DNA of 64,000 nt from Terfezia claveryi (lineage: Eukaryota > Ascomycota > Pezizomycetes > Pezizales > Pezizaceae), in NCBI GenBank assembly GCA_015179025.1, contig WHUX01000005.1, forward strand, positions 682,001 to 746,000. The letters are read 5' to 3'. This document shows, in pieces, positions 34,961 to 47,065 of this stretch. The translations under genes were made by a program, and so were the position numbers. Positions within the stretch are counted from its first letter, which is position 1. Each line of letters opens with the position of its first letter. Below the pieces are notes generated by a model. It searched no databases, was not told the origin of the DNA, and saw nothing but the letters and a program-made list of their open reading frames with translations.

Positions 34961-35397
34961 GCATTTGACAATCCCAATACCCCAAAATTTTGCCCTCTCT
35001 AGAATTTGACATTTCACGCTGGAATAGATATTGGTCAGCATGCTGATAAGTTGTGATTCTCTTGGAAAGAGGAATAATCGGGCCCAACCTGTTTAAGACC
35101 GCCTCAGCCGTCATGCTGAAGGCTTTTCCATGTGGCTGTATATATCTATATACATATATATATTTTCAATTCTAGTAACCAGCAATATGACAGGATGGTA
35201 TATTAACTAAGTAATCCAAGGAATCTGTATGGTACTGTCCCTGGGAATTCCAGTAAAAAGGTAACTCCCCCCACATAATGTGACCACGTTCCGTCACAAA
35301 GTTTAGAACCCAGTGACTCCTGACCCTCGATCAGTCTATGTTGTACGACCGTAACGCTACCTTAGTCCGGTAGTACCTGTATGCAGCGCAGAGAAAG

Positions 35398-35443
35398 GGT
35401 AAATTTTAGTCTAGTTGCACTACCTCGCCAGAGGGGTAAATCT
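35398..35443 (+). mobile_element. 28-bp micro-insertion, 8/9 target duplication
   Basis: GGTAAATTT (35398-35406) and GGTAAATCT (35435-35443) flank an insert beginning TAGTCTAGTTGCAC, a diverged copy of the core. Confidence 0.55.
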
Positions 35444-35558
35444 TCATATCGTTCATATTAATTTCGTTATAGTAGGTATCATATGACGATGCTATAGGTA
35501 ATACATGCCCAAATGACTATGATTCATATAAAATTCCCCAAGTTTGCATTTAATGAAA

Positions 35559-38500
35559 TTACTCCAATGTAATCAAGTCCCGTTGTGTCCCACAACTGCG
35601 ATTACATTCCTCCTCCACTGCACGAACAATGTAATCATGCCACTGAGAACTAAACCCGGCTACCCAAAATACCCGAGTCTCAGATGTGATATTCCGTTTA
35701 GCTTCCAACAGCATCTCATGACTTTTTTCTCTCTCTCCCCTTACATGTAACACATGTGCCATCGAGTATCTTATGATTCCTGCATGAAACCCGGAATCCA
35801 TTTTGAGATACCCCGCAGCCCCCAGGGCCTGGGCCCAGTATGACAGAGCTTCATCCCAACGGGCTTGCCGATGATAGACTCTCGCGAGAGTCACACGCAC
35901 GCGGAAGAAAACGATTTGGGTAGCATGATTTGGTTTTGTCATAGTTTCGAAAATAATTTTGAGTCTTAATAGAATTTCTTCCGCTTTATCAGGCGTATTT
36001 TGCTGGAAAAACGCTTCGGCGAGAGATATCCGTAATCGCCTACCAGTAGCAATGTCTTGCGTCCCTCTGTGTATCATGGGCTCCAGCTCCTGTTGTAAAA
36101 GCTCCTGGGCATCGCATGGTCTCCCTAGTTCGCAGTATAGGTCGGCAATACCAGATAGTAGGACACGATACCAACCCGTTCCATCAAAACAATCATCCGT
36201 TCGGCTCTCCTCAAGCACTTTCTCGAGTAGCTTGACAGCTTCTTGGAAATGACCTTGAAACCGTAGGGCCTTCCCAAGAGTTATATTTCGTGCACGCGCG
36301 GTAATCCGCTCAAGTGTCGACGGCTTATTCGGATCAAGTGGTGACCACTCATTTAGCTCATTTTGGGCTTCTTCATGTTTCCCTTCACGTATCAGATTCT
36401 CCGCAAAGGAGACGACGAGTTCGCCACGTTGGGCATTGTATCTTGGAGTATCCTCGGATTTCTTATATTCATTAGGTAGGACATTAGACTGCACAAATTC
36501 TTCCAAACAGTGGTCAGACTCAGTCTGTCTACCAGACATTCTCAATAAGACACTCTCCCTATATGTAAGCCATGCATTTAGAAAACGGTCTGAATCATGC
36601 TTCAGAAGCTCCTTCGCGCGAGCCAAAGCTTCTATTTTCCATGATGAATCCGAGAAACGCGAGGAGGCTAAAAGAGTAGCGGCAATCTCACGCCTAAAGG
36701 GTAGTGAATGTGCGTAGTCCGTGCTGATCTTGTCATACTCGACAAGTACGCGAGAAAGCTGTGGCAGCATAGACCTTCCGATTTCCCCATTCCTGAATGT
36801 TTCTGTGAGATATCAAGACTTAAACAAGTTTGAAGCAGACTCAGGGCACTTACAACGGCTCAAGGTACCGATTTCTGGGAAACGCATGACATATCAGTGA
36901 AATTGCCTGCCACCTCCATTTGTTCGCCACTGGTGATGGCATGCGCTGTACTGCACACTCTTGGACAAGAGGATGAACCGTAAAGTTTCTCATTCCATTT
37001 GTCTCTCTACTGCACGAAACGAACGAAACTGATCGTAGTTTCTCAATAGCAGCATCAAAAGCCATCTCATCCCGGATTAGCCTAACCAGGCTACCATCTA
37101 CTCCTTCCACTTCAGCTTGAACTTCTATAACTTCACCCTTTTCGTCCCAGCGGTGTCGAGGTGTGGAACCACGATGCAGGACAGCTTCTGAAATTATCGA
37201 TGGCTCCAAAAAAGAAAAAAGCAGTAAAAGATCCATAGCATCCTCAGAGTCATTCTCAATTTGCTTAAAGTTTATCTCCCACGTCGATAAAACGGAACTC
37301 TCTGAATGTTCCAACATCGGATGAAATTTCAGTATGTTGAGACGTGTTTTCATGTAGAGATCCTGGTATTGCTTTGGAGATTTGCACCTTGACCGCATAA
37401 GTGCACCTGCGTGGTTGAGGGCAAGTGGCAAAAACCCCAGCAATCCAACAACCTGCTCTGCACTTATTAGGTCTTCTCTAGAAGGCTGGCGTATGCCTGC
37501 AGTTTCGAGAAGTAGCACCCTAGCTTCTTCGGATGTAAGAGGACCAAGATTATAGCCTTCTTCTGCTACACCACCGATGGCCTCTGGGTTGCGGCTGGTT
37601 ATGATTATGTGACCCCAGGAGGTAGCAGGAAAGTACTGCCAAACCGGGACCACTTGGAGATTATCGGCATTGTCAAATACCATAAGCCACTTGTTATGTT
37701 CCTCCTTAGCTAACCAACGTTTCACAGAACCTACCACATCGTTTGACTCACTAAGGCCCAAAAGTTGTTGGAGTCGCTCAAAGTCAGCCACCAGGGAGGC
37801 CTTAGATGCGGCATTCAGGAACAATATTCCCGTCTCGTACTTAGACTGGTGCTGGAACATGAAGCGAAGGGCTGTTTGTGTCTTTCCACAACCTCCTAAT
37901 TAGGAAAAATCAGTTATGCGGACTATATTCAACGGGAAACCTACCTACCAAGACCACAAATTGCGAAAGACCGTCTGCGATGAGTTTCTGTCTCTCCTCC
38001 ATAGAAATGAAGTCTCATCTTGTCTAGGACATCATTTCTCCCATGGAAGGATGAGCAAGGAAGCAACGGAAGGTCCAATGGGATAGTATATTCTAGTTTT
38101 TTGTTAGTCAAGTTTAGACGGAGGGTGTTGGAGTTACCTTTCTGGACAGACTGCACTGGTTGTAATAATTGAGTTGAATTCTGATGCATTTTCTTCACGA
38201 TGTCTTCCTCGAACCTTTTAAGCCTGGATAATACCGGACGGAAATTTCGATCACCTATCGACTCGAACCTGACAATGTTACGGTGATTGGCATATTGACC
38301 TATTGTTACTTCATCTGGAATGTTCAATATTGCAGAATGGTGCTCCACTATCTACTAACTATGTTAGCAGATTGGAAAATCCACGAAATTCAGGATACTT
38401 GCTATTCTCTTTATAAATGGTGCAATAGGAGTCATCTCCATCTCAAAGAACGACACGAGATGTATGGTTCTCGCCACTTTCACAAAATCTTGTGTTATTT

Positions 38501-39305
38501 CGAACAGGACTTTGGAATCTTGTTGTAGGGTTGTTATAAGAGCGCGTGCAGGATGTAGCGGCGAGAAGGTGGCTAAAACATTGGATATCACCTTGCCCAA
38601 GGATGCAAGACTGCTACCATTATGCGGAGTCCCTATACCTAACTTTAGTAGGAGAACATGCGGTCTAAATCATGGGATGATATCAATTACCGAGGAATAG
38701 TATCCCGTATACTGCCTGTTGTACTCCCTCTCGGTCATCCCCTGTACACCTTACCAACAAGGCCTGATATTTGTTTGTTTAGAAACAGTCTTCATGAGCT
38801 TCATAAAAATTGCCTACCTTTTTGGCAACAATACCCCCTAGACTGTGACAGACGAAGACGATTGGGCGAGATCTTTCCTGTACATATGTTAGTCAAGATC
38901 ATAGACTCCAATTCTCTGGAAGAGAATGGAAAAGTAGTTATGCCTCTTTAGTGACCCTCAGGTCAACAAGTTCCGCAAGGAGCTTGGATGCTATCATCCT
39001 CAGATCTTGTAGTGCCGTGAAATTCTTGAACCGTGCGTTGTACCCAAACGTCATGATGCGAGCTCCAGGAAGGGCTTTCGGCAGCAAATCTCGAAGCCAC
39101 ATAATGCCACTTTGCTTGTGAATCCAAGTATCCATTGGGTCTCCATTGAGGCCATGGACGGCGACCAAACTAAGCCGTAGAAATTAGCCCTCAATTTGTC
39201 ACTAAGAATCAGAACAATATCACTTGCAGGGGTAGTTACATACTCAAAAGTGGTGGTCGTCGAAGGTGTATAAAGAACAGTTATACCATATTTCTCTTTA
39301 TTCAT
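35559..39305 (-). CDS. NLR-like protein: alpha/beta-hydrolase (SesB-type) - NB-ARC - TPR
   Basis: Fungal NLRs are signal-transducing STAND NTPases linked to non-self recognition and programmed cell death. Nine exons close into 1,090 residues: 39305-39244, 39169-38956, 38877-38818, 38763-38691, 38632-38399, 38347-38138, 38092-37949, 37895-36854 and 36792-35559. The hydrolase domain (about residues 20-215) shows LVAVHGLNGDPMDTWIH, WLRDLLPKALPGARIMTFGY, the nucleophile elbow IVFVCHSLGGIVAKK, and ILFLGTPHNGSS. The NB-ARC has P-loop ICGLGGCGKTQTA (about 330), WLMVFDNADN (Walker B), GHIIITSRNP and GLLGFLPLALNHAGA. The C-terminal 400 residues carry TPR-type helices (GKALRFQGHFQEAVKLLEKV). All key residues are kept and no stop or frameshift is needed, so the gene appears functional in a repeat-rich setting. 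Confidence 0.92.
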
Positions 39306-40309
39306 GGTAGTAGCAAGCGAATGTTAAGCGGCTTATAAGAACGACTTGATCTCGTGTCCAGGATTTGTTGAGTTGAACTCATTCAAATTCGACATCTGCA
39401 CTGTAGAATGGCGGGGCTGATGATGGCCTGGTCTCCAATGTTCGATAGCCGGGCCCCCGCGCCCAATAATACCGAGACAGATGGTAATAATATCAAGTGA
39501 AGTAGACAGTTACCTACCCCACCTGATTATTTTCAGCAGCTGCTCCAATGATCATGCATATGAGTATAAAAATGTGACAATAGTTGCAGAACATTTTGCG
39601 CAGTAAGGACACCGAATGTCGCAGCCAATCTTATTGCGGATATACAACCCCGATCGCATTTTACGTATTTGGAGCTCAAGTGGTGAGAATATTCTACAAA
39701 GTTGCAGCATCACGTGGTGTCTCTTTTCAAAAAGTAATTGCGGGTCGGCCCGTGCCAGGGTCGGCCCGTAATAATCTGTAGCGGCTGCGGATGCGGGATG
39801 CAACGAGTAAGTACCTAGGTCAGTATGTCGAATATCTAGACTAGGCTAAATATACATAAGGATCAGCAAATCACCAGACTAATTAACTAATCAGCTTCGT
39901 GAATACGACATGAATAATGAGATTTCTAGTTCCTTGAGGTCATTATGCATGGGCGGTTCCGATAAACCTCTTGAGCTTAAGTTGCATAGGAAAAGTTGAC
40001 TAAACGAAACTATCGGGAAGTAATCGTGCTGAACAAAGGACAATTGAGCCTCAGAACATCTGTAACCAGACTACAACATCTGGTATTTGGCTCAAAGACT
40101 TTACTTACGCCATACCTGTGCTGAGCTAGAAGCCCAGGCTAGTAGAATTGCTTTGTGCACTGCGATAGGCGGTATTTTCGAGGGAGGCGTTATTCTCAAA
40201 TTCCCGCGGTAGGTTGTACACGTTGTGCGGGGTTTATTTACACGGTGAACAGCTAAAATAATTTGCATCATTTTGCAGAAGTCTCAACGAAACGGATCCG
40301 AAACTCAGG
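39306..40309. other. Divergent intergenic region between NLR and FPGS genes
   Basis: No gene is supported. It has a 12-bp direct repeat GGGTCGGCCCGT (39742-39753 and 39758-39769) and a micro-insertion (40054-40082). Confidence 0.55.
40054..40082 (-). mobile_element. 11-bp micro-insertion (reverse orientation), 8/9 target duplication
   Basis: GAACATCTG (40054-40062) and CAACATCTG (40074-40082) flank TAACCAGACTA, the reverse complement of the first ten core bases plus one. Confidence 0.6.
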
Positions 40310-42094
40310 ATGAAGAGAACGTATGAGGTGAAATGCATTCTTTCCCATTGCCCAGAAGACGTACTTATATCAACTTCTTAGAATGCCTTGAAACTCTTAC
40401 AAACAAGGCGACGGACGGCTAGGCCAACTGATAAATTGTCAGTGGGCATTGACGGTCTTCCACCAGTCGGTGCTATACCAAATGTTTATGGAACCTCGAC
40501 TCTCCTCGGGATACCTAGCATTGTCGGAATGAGAGAGTGGTTGGAACTCTTAGGGCATTCGGTACAGGCTCCCCGCTCAGCTAACGATAAAGCCCTACTA
40601 ACAAGGGTTGATAGGATAGCGATGTCAACAGGTTAAATGTGATACATGTTGCTGGGACAAAAGGAAAGGGTAGCACCTGTGCTTTCGTCCGTTCACTCCT
40701 TCTCGCACACGGTTCAAGGACTGGCTTCCCCCGTAAAGTGGGATTATACACCTCACCTGATTTGAGATGCATTCGGGAACGGATCCAGATCAATGAGCAG
40801 CTAATACCGGAAGACCTTTTCACAAAGTACTTCTTCGAGGTATGGGATTGCCTATCATCCCAAGAATCGCAAGTCACTGTGGGAAAGTACGGAATGCCCC
40901 GATATCTCCAACTATTAGCACTTGTTGCATTTCACACCTTTATCAAGGAAGCGACAGATGCAGCAATCTGGGAGACACACCATGGTGGAGAGTATGATTC
41001 TACCAACTTTATTCGGGAGCCGATTGTGACTGGGATCACTACCATTGGGATGGATCATGTTGAACAGCTCGGCCCTACCATTGAAAATGTTGCCTGGCAT
41101 AAAGCAGGAATATTCAAATCAGGAACCCCTGGATTCTCCGTTCTTCAGGACCCAAATATTTCTGCAGTTCTTCAAGCTCGAGCCGAGGAGAAAAAAATAG
41201 AATTGGGATTTGTTGGTGAAAATCCGTCATTGCCGACTGATGCTCGAGCTCTTCAAACATCCGCACAGAAAACGAATTGCTCCTTAGCTCTTGCTCTTGT
41301 TGGTGCCTTTCTCAAGCGTAAAGCACGACCTGAGAATTATTGCTTAACCTCGTCTGACATATTGGATGGGATTGGCAAGTTCTCCTGGCCTGGGAGATTC
41401 GAGGTTATATTGGAGGGTCGGAATGAATGGTTTCTCGATGGCGCACATAATGAACTGAGTGTGAAACACGCAGTTGAATGGTTTGCTAAATGCATATCTG
41501 AGAAAGCAAACCAAAGGCATGTAGAAATTTCGATCTTCGCATAATCGCAGAACCAGAATTAATAGTGCCAAAAACCCCAGTCTTCCACGCATCCTTATCT
41601 TCACGCATATCTCCGACCAACGAGACAGCCAAGCATTGTTAACTACACTGGCAAATTGTATCAAAAGCAATAACATACGGCTAGAATATGTCATCTTTAC
41701 CACATATCAAGAAAGACAGGATGGGAGTACAAGAATTGGTAAGCATCACAGCGTGTTTGTTTATTAAATGTCTGTGCTCGCAGTCGACATAAAATCATAG
41801 CGTGGCCCCACCGCAGTGACGTTTCCGTACTTCCCTCATTCTAACTAGCTAATATTGCAACTAGACAAAAATGTGAAGGCTCCACACGTGTCGATTCCTG
41901 ATCTTCTAGCTATATATTGCGATATTTGGAGGAAAATCGATCCCGAAGCTGTGATTGTCAGCGAGCCAGCTATTGAAGGAGCTTTGAAGTTTGCAAGATC
42001 GATAGGCGAGGAGAATGGCGGAATGGAGACACTTATAACGGGGAGTCTTCATCTGGTCGGTGGAGCTCTGAACACCCTACAGCCCCTGAATTAA
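40310..42094 (+). CDS. MET7: Folylpolyglutamate synthase
   Basis: The enzyme adds glutamates to folates, needed for methionine and purine synthesis. Exons are 40310-40327 (MKRTYE), 40382-40561, 40615-41516, 41566-41738 and 41865-42094, giving 500 residues. Signatures are LNVIHVAGTKGKGSTCAF (P-loop, near 80), GLYTSPDLRCIRERIQIN, PRYLQLLALVAFHTF, TGITTIGMDHVEQLG, KAGIFKSG, FSWPGRFEVI and WFLDGAHNELSVKHAVEWFA (near 340). The C-terminal ligase domain has PRILIFTHISDQRD and ends TLITGSLHLVGGALNTLQPL. Intron 3 (41517-41565) must start with GC (AAAG|GCATGT) and end AATAG for the frame to continue; no GT donor keeps the phase. Intron 2 has a CTACTAAC branch site. The gene diverges from the NLR gene. 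Confidence 0.93.
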
Positions 42095-42583
42095 GAGCAG
42101 GAGATGGTAATTCAATATATGGGCAAAGTACAAAACAAATAGAACTATCTACTTAGTGTTATCACTGCAAGACACATTTTACTTGGGTGAGGGGGCTTAA
42201 CACACTTAAAAAAATAGTTGAACCTATGAGCTTGCAAATCTGGTGATTCATGAATCGACTACTGTCTGGAGTTTGAGGTCGCGGCCGTGGGCCACAAAAA
42301 CTCATCCGAAGGTGGGCTAAGGCCCCTCCGTGTGCCTGTCTAGTCTAATTACGAGATGTCATGCATGCCTATGTATTTTTGTCCAGAATCGTTGGTAGAT
42401 AATTTGACAACGGAAATCTTAGCGCTTGGCGCTGCTATTATAGCCAAAAGTCCTGGTGAAACCGCAACTTCTGTGCGGAGTTCATATGCAGAATGTAGCG
42501 GTGTTAGGTGCACACCCCGGAGCTAGAGAGCTGATGATAGTAGGTACGAAGCCGATCACCAATTCCCAGTCCTCATAAAGCTC

Positions 42584-42615
42584 TTGCATACTTAGTCTGG
42601 TTGCACTTGCATACT
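42584..42615 (+). mobile_element. 14-bp micro-insertion with exact 9-bp target duplication
   Basis: TTGCATACT (42584-42592) is repeated at 42607-42615, flanking TAGTCTGGTTGCAC, the core with one G missing. Confidence 0.75.
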
Positions 42616-42686
42616 ATAACTACCGTCAGTCTAGTTAGGCAGGAGCAGAAAGAAAGTATACGGTACATCATACGGTGGATAACGAG

Positions 42687-44542
42687 TACTAGTATCGCTT
42701 ACTGCGTAACGATCGACACGGGCTCCCCTGCCACATGCAGTAACATTCTAATATCTCCATCAATATATGCAATATCAATGCAGTAAGAACAATGAATATA
42801 GGATAAAAACACTCGAAAAACCCAAATTTAACATCTCCAACCCGCTCCGATCTACCCTGAACCTTCTATAGCACCTAAACCCTTAATACCCCGTATGACC
42901 ACCCCTCTAGCATAACCACCCACCCCACACCCCCCACGCCACCCACAACAACCACTACTAGCAGCCATAGGTTCCCCAGAGGTCCACTCTGTAAGCCATA
43001 TTAGTATAGACTCAAGCTGCTCACTGTATATAGAACTAGACGCACTGCAAACTGTATTGCTCTATATAACCTATATAACTTTTGCAAGCTAGCCTCCTCG
43101 GTATCGAATTTCAGCTTTTTTGAGTGATTCAATCAAGCTATATTTGTGGTACTGCAATCTTAATATCTTAGGGTGTCCTTCTATGCAGTTTCTTAAGCCC
43201 AGTATGTTCCGTAGCCCCTGTATTATGCAAATCTCTGACCAAGCTCCATATATCTCGATATGTAATCTACTCGGCCTCAAGGGTCGTAGCAATAATAATA
43301 CTAAGCCGCTCGCATTCAACACAGGCTTAGCCGAGACTTTTAAAGGCCCCTGATCTGCTTCTACGACTGGGGCTTCACCTTTATGCCATTGTTAAGTATT
43401 TTGAGGGTTTGGGTACATTTTACAACCTCCGCCGGATAGCTTAATATTTTAGAGGAACTTGTGATCTGTGTGGGATTGCTTGTGAATAGGAGGACGCAGG
43501 AGTATTCACAACAACTAGCTTGAAGGAAGGCTAAGAGGTCTTGACCTAGTTGAGAGAAGTTAAGGGTAGCTGAGATGCATTGGGGGAGCACTACTATAGC
43601 CTGAAGTACCAGTACCACAGACTTGCACCAGCAGCGCAGCAGGGCCTGCACTGAATACAAGAATGTGGTGAAGGCGTCATCCTAGAGCTGGTACAGTTAG
43701 GTGGCAATGAATTTGGTACCCCGCATAACAGGGGGCGAGTATGCAGCATGCTTTAAACCTATAATATGTGTGCTAAATGTATGCTAATGCAGGACTCTAA
43801 TGCAAGGGGGGTACCAAATTCATTGCCATCTAACTGTATAATGTATATATACTCCTAAACCCTCAAAATACTTAACAATGACACAGAGGTGAAGCCCCAG
43901 TTGTAGAAGCAGATCAAGGGCCTTCAAAAGTCTCGGCTAAGCCTATATTGAATGCGAGCGGCTTAGTATTATGATTGCTACGACCCTTGAGGCCGAGTAG
44001 GTTGCATATCGAGATATATGGAGTTTAGGTCAGAGATTTGCATGATGCAAAGGCTACGGAATATGCTGGACTTAAAATACTGCATCCTAAGATATTAAGA
44101 TTGCAGTGCCGCAAATATAGCTTGATTGAGTCACCAAAAATAGCTGAAATTCGATACCGAGGAGTCTAGCTTGCAAACGTTCTATAGAGTAATACAGTTT
44201 GCAGTGCATGTAGTTCTATATACAGTGAGCAGCTTGAGTCTATACTAATATGGCTTATAGAGTGGAACCTATGGCTGCTAGTAGTGGTTGTTGTGGGCGG
44301 CGTGGGGGGGTGGGGTGGGTGGTTATGCTAGAGGGGTGGTCATAGGGGGTATTAAGGGTTTAGGTGCTAGTTGGAGATGTTAAATTTGGGTTTTTCGAGT
44401 GTTTTTAGCCTATATTCATTCTTCTTACTGCATCGATATTGCATCTATTGATGGATAAATTGCAATGTTACTGCATGTGGCAGGGGAGCCCGTGTCGATC
44501 GTCACGTGGTTGTCGATCGTTACGCAATAAGTGATACTAGTG
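42687..44542. repeat. 1.86-kb palindromic (foldback) element
   Basis: The left arm (about 42687-43415) is an inverted, roughly 85-90% identical copy of the right arm (about 43856-44542). Shared landmarks include GATCGACACGGGCTCCCCTG on the left and its complement near 44495, TCCTCGGTATCGAATTTCAG near 43086 and its complement near 44150, and GTTAAGTATTTTGAGGGTTT near 43393 and its complement near 43860. The right arm has an extra 18-bp duplication near 44510. The 440-bp centre has a smaller nested inverted repeat (about 43690-43721 with 43805-43838). Short open frames on the minus strand (43089-43322, 43361-43660) have no recognised domain. Confidence 0.85.
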
Positions 44543-44640
44543 TGAGTCGACAATTTAGAGGAAAGATCTGTTTAGCGCCACAATAATATACGGCGTCTGT
44601 ACCTTTTTCTTTTTTTTCTTTTTTCTTTTATAGTCTTATA

Positions 44641-45140
44641 CAGTGAACTCTCGATATAAGAATATCGTCCGGCAGGGGGGGGGGGTAATATTCTTATATC
44701 AAATATATTCTTATATCAAATGTCAGGGTAACTACTAAAGGTATACATCAAATAAGAGAATTAACGTGTGGTAGAGGAAGAACTAGGTACAGGAGGACCA
44801 AGAACGATCAGGATATTTTGCATAGTCATATATCTCCTTGCGTTCTTCTTCCGTACTTTTCAATGCACCACTAGCAGGCATATCGAATTAGTTCTTGGGT
44901 TCGGAGGTGGTATTGTAGGTGTAGCAATATTGTGTCGCGGTATTGTGTGTCGCGGTATCGTGTGTCGCGGTATCTTATGCGCAGTATTGTGTTTAGTTTC
45001 TTGTCGATAAGCCTTCCTATTCCAGCTAGGCTGTTTATACATTACCCAATCAGGTACTCTTGCTATAAGAATACCTTAGTAAACAACCTCGAGAAAATAA
45101 GAATATTCTTCTATCAAATATATTCTTATTTTGTATGGGG
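44641..45140 (+). mobile_element. Remnant of a pogo/Tc1-superfamily element
   Basis: CAGTGAACTCTCGATATAAG (44641-44660) directly after TA resembles the terminal repeats of fungal pogo-type elements. Repeats of ATATTCTTATATCAAAT lie near 44689-44722, with a related copy near 45100-45135. A 15-bp tandem repeat TGTGTCGCGGTAT(T/C)G has units at 44931, 44946 and 44961. No intact second end or transposase is seen, so the right boundary is approximate. Confidence 0.45.
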
Positions 45141-45788
45141 GCATCTGTGCCTACCTAGTACCACGTGTTGCCACCACGAGGGGAGTGCAACCACATTAGT
45201 CTGCCTGATGCCTGGTTGGCCCCTAGTTACATGCGAATCTAGGAGTCCTTGACCCTACTAGGTTAATTTTTAAAAAACCTGTGCAATAGCAAATTTATGA
45301 CTGACGAGGTACCGTATCCCTTAGGCTAGTGAAACAACGACAGGGCACGCAGTACTATATCTAACTATGTAATAAATGAGTGAGGAAAGAAGATATGAAC
45401 GATACAGAGAATACTTTCCGAGCGTCAACCAAATGATATGTACTATCTAAGAAAAAATCTCCTGCGACACCTGCAAAAACACCCACCCGACGGTAAACAA
45501 TATAGGAGAATTCAAATTTCACAATTCCAATTGCTACTGACTTATTCCAAATGCGCTCCCCCTAGTAGCCTCTACGCTATGCTCCCCTGACCTTGACCTC
45601 TACTATGGCCTCGACTTCGACCCCAGCCGGCTTGCGTTGTTGGTGGAGGATTGCTATAGTTAGGTACATTCTATAAAACCTCAATCAATATTTGTCAGAC
45701 TCAAAAAGACATCGCCGTTTCCAATCTCTTCAAATCAGCTACTTCAGCATATTATTTTGAGCACCTTGCTGTCCTCAATCTAGTTATA

Positions 45789-46414
45789 TTAGCGCCACCA
45801 GGTCCCCCAGTAGCCTGAGCTCTCCTTTTTGGATTTTTTCAATTCTTTAGTACGCTCCTTAGCTCTTTTGGCCTTCTGTTCTTTAGCTACTTTCCATGCC
45901 TCTCGATATATGGCCTTCTCAGCCGCCATAGTAGCAGCTGCTGCAATACTAGCTCTTTTTTGCTCAATATAGGCTCGAATCAAGAGTTTGAGGACCCTGT
46001 ATTTTCTTCTGCAAATGAGCCTTTACCTGCTTGCCAGAACGAAGTTCTTTGACCCCTAAAGGGTTTGGTTCAATCACTCCATATTAAACTATTTTGCTCT
46101 CCAAGATCTCTAAAGGATTTGGTGAGAATGAGGGGGGTTAAGGCTGTTTCTTGAATACGCTATATTTTGAATAGAGTAGAAGGGGCTGAGATATATTCTT
46201 CAGAGGTAATATTATTCTGAATTTTGATAACAATTGGTAATCTTCTCCAAACAAAATAGCAATATTCCTGAAGCTTCAAATCTACTGATAATTTGGATTG
46301 GTTAATGTCTGATAGGGGCAATTGAAAGACACTCCCAAAACTCATGTTTATTGGCGAGGATGCCTTATATATGAAGTCTTGAAGGTGAATGTGGTGGAAG
46401 GCAATATGGAACAA
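45789..46414 (-). pseudogene. Possible degenerate pogo-like transposase C-terminus
   Basis: A Lys/Ala-rich frame (45789-45983: IYREAWKVAKEQKAKRAKER) is preceded on the minus strand by broken fragments (46160-46414). Composition and order resemble the C-terminal tail of fungal pogo transposases. No catalytic motif is preserved, so this is a weak call. Confidence 0.3.
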
Positions 46415-47065
46415 TTCGATAATCTAGAGCATATTCGACCACTGGCTAGGCAAGATGAGAGCTAATAATGTCTATTGATAATAAGCATATATAATCACGT
46501 GACCGGTGGCATTCATAGTCTCTAGTATTGAACAGAACTTTCGATTGCCATCAGTTCAAGCTATCTTAGACCATGCCTTCGCTAGAACAATTGTCTCTTG
46601 TCGACCAACTGCTAACCCAGTGTCGGGAGAAAAAGTTGCGTCCTATCTGATACCAGAACTTTGAGCTCGTAGAATAGCTACAGCCATTGATACAAGCATT
46701 AATATAATAACTAGGAAAAACAAATCACTCATCCTCTTGCACCAGTCAACTACTGCGTCTTCCTCTCCAGCGGTAAGTAGTCGTTGCTTTCGGTGTGATA
46801 TAGATCTTGCTCGGGTGATACTGTTGCATCTGTTACGTACAGTAGATTGACTCCATATGCCTTGCTATTTGTGCCTTTGATTCACTAGGGTGCTTCCGCA
46901 CATAGTCTACAGCACGTGCTACGGTAGCTGCTTGGTTTTTTTTGACGTCTTTGGCGGCATCGATGGTGCGATATCAATGCTGTTGTTGTATTGCAACATT
47001 ACTCTCATGCCGCTTTGCAACATTTGGGGGGGATATTCATGCGGAGTTCTGACTCATCGTAGGTA

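Larger units (their letters stand above)
28092..35558. other. 7.5-kb gene-poor, repeat-derived region
   Basis: No intact gene is visible. It contains a 23-bp minisatellite (28443-28534), an inverted-repeat element (29361-29534), an ATT microsatellite near 33367-33385, two micro-insertions (33978-34015, 35398-35443) and a dead Tc1/mariner-like transposase (about 34200-34960). The rest is unassigned and may be old repeats. Confidence 0.55.
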
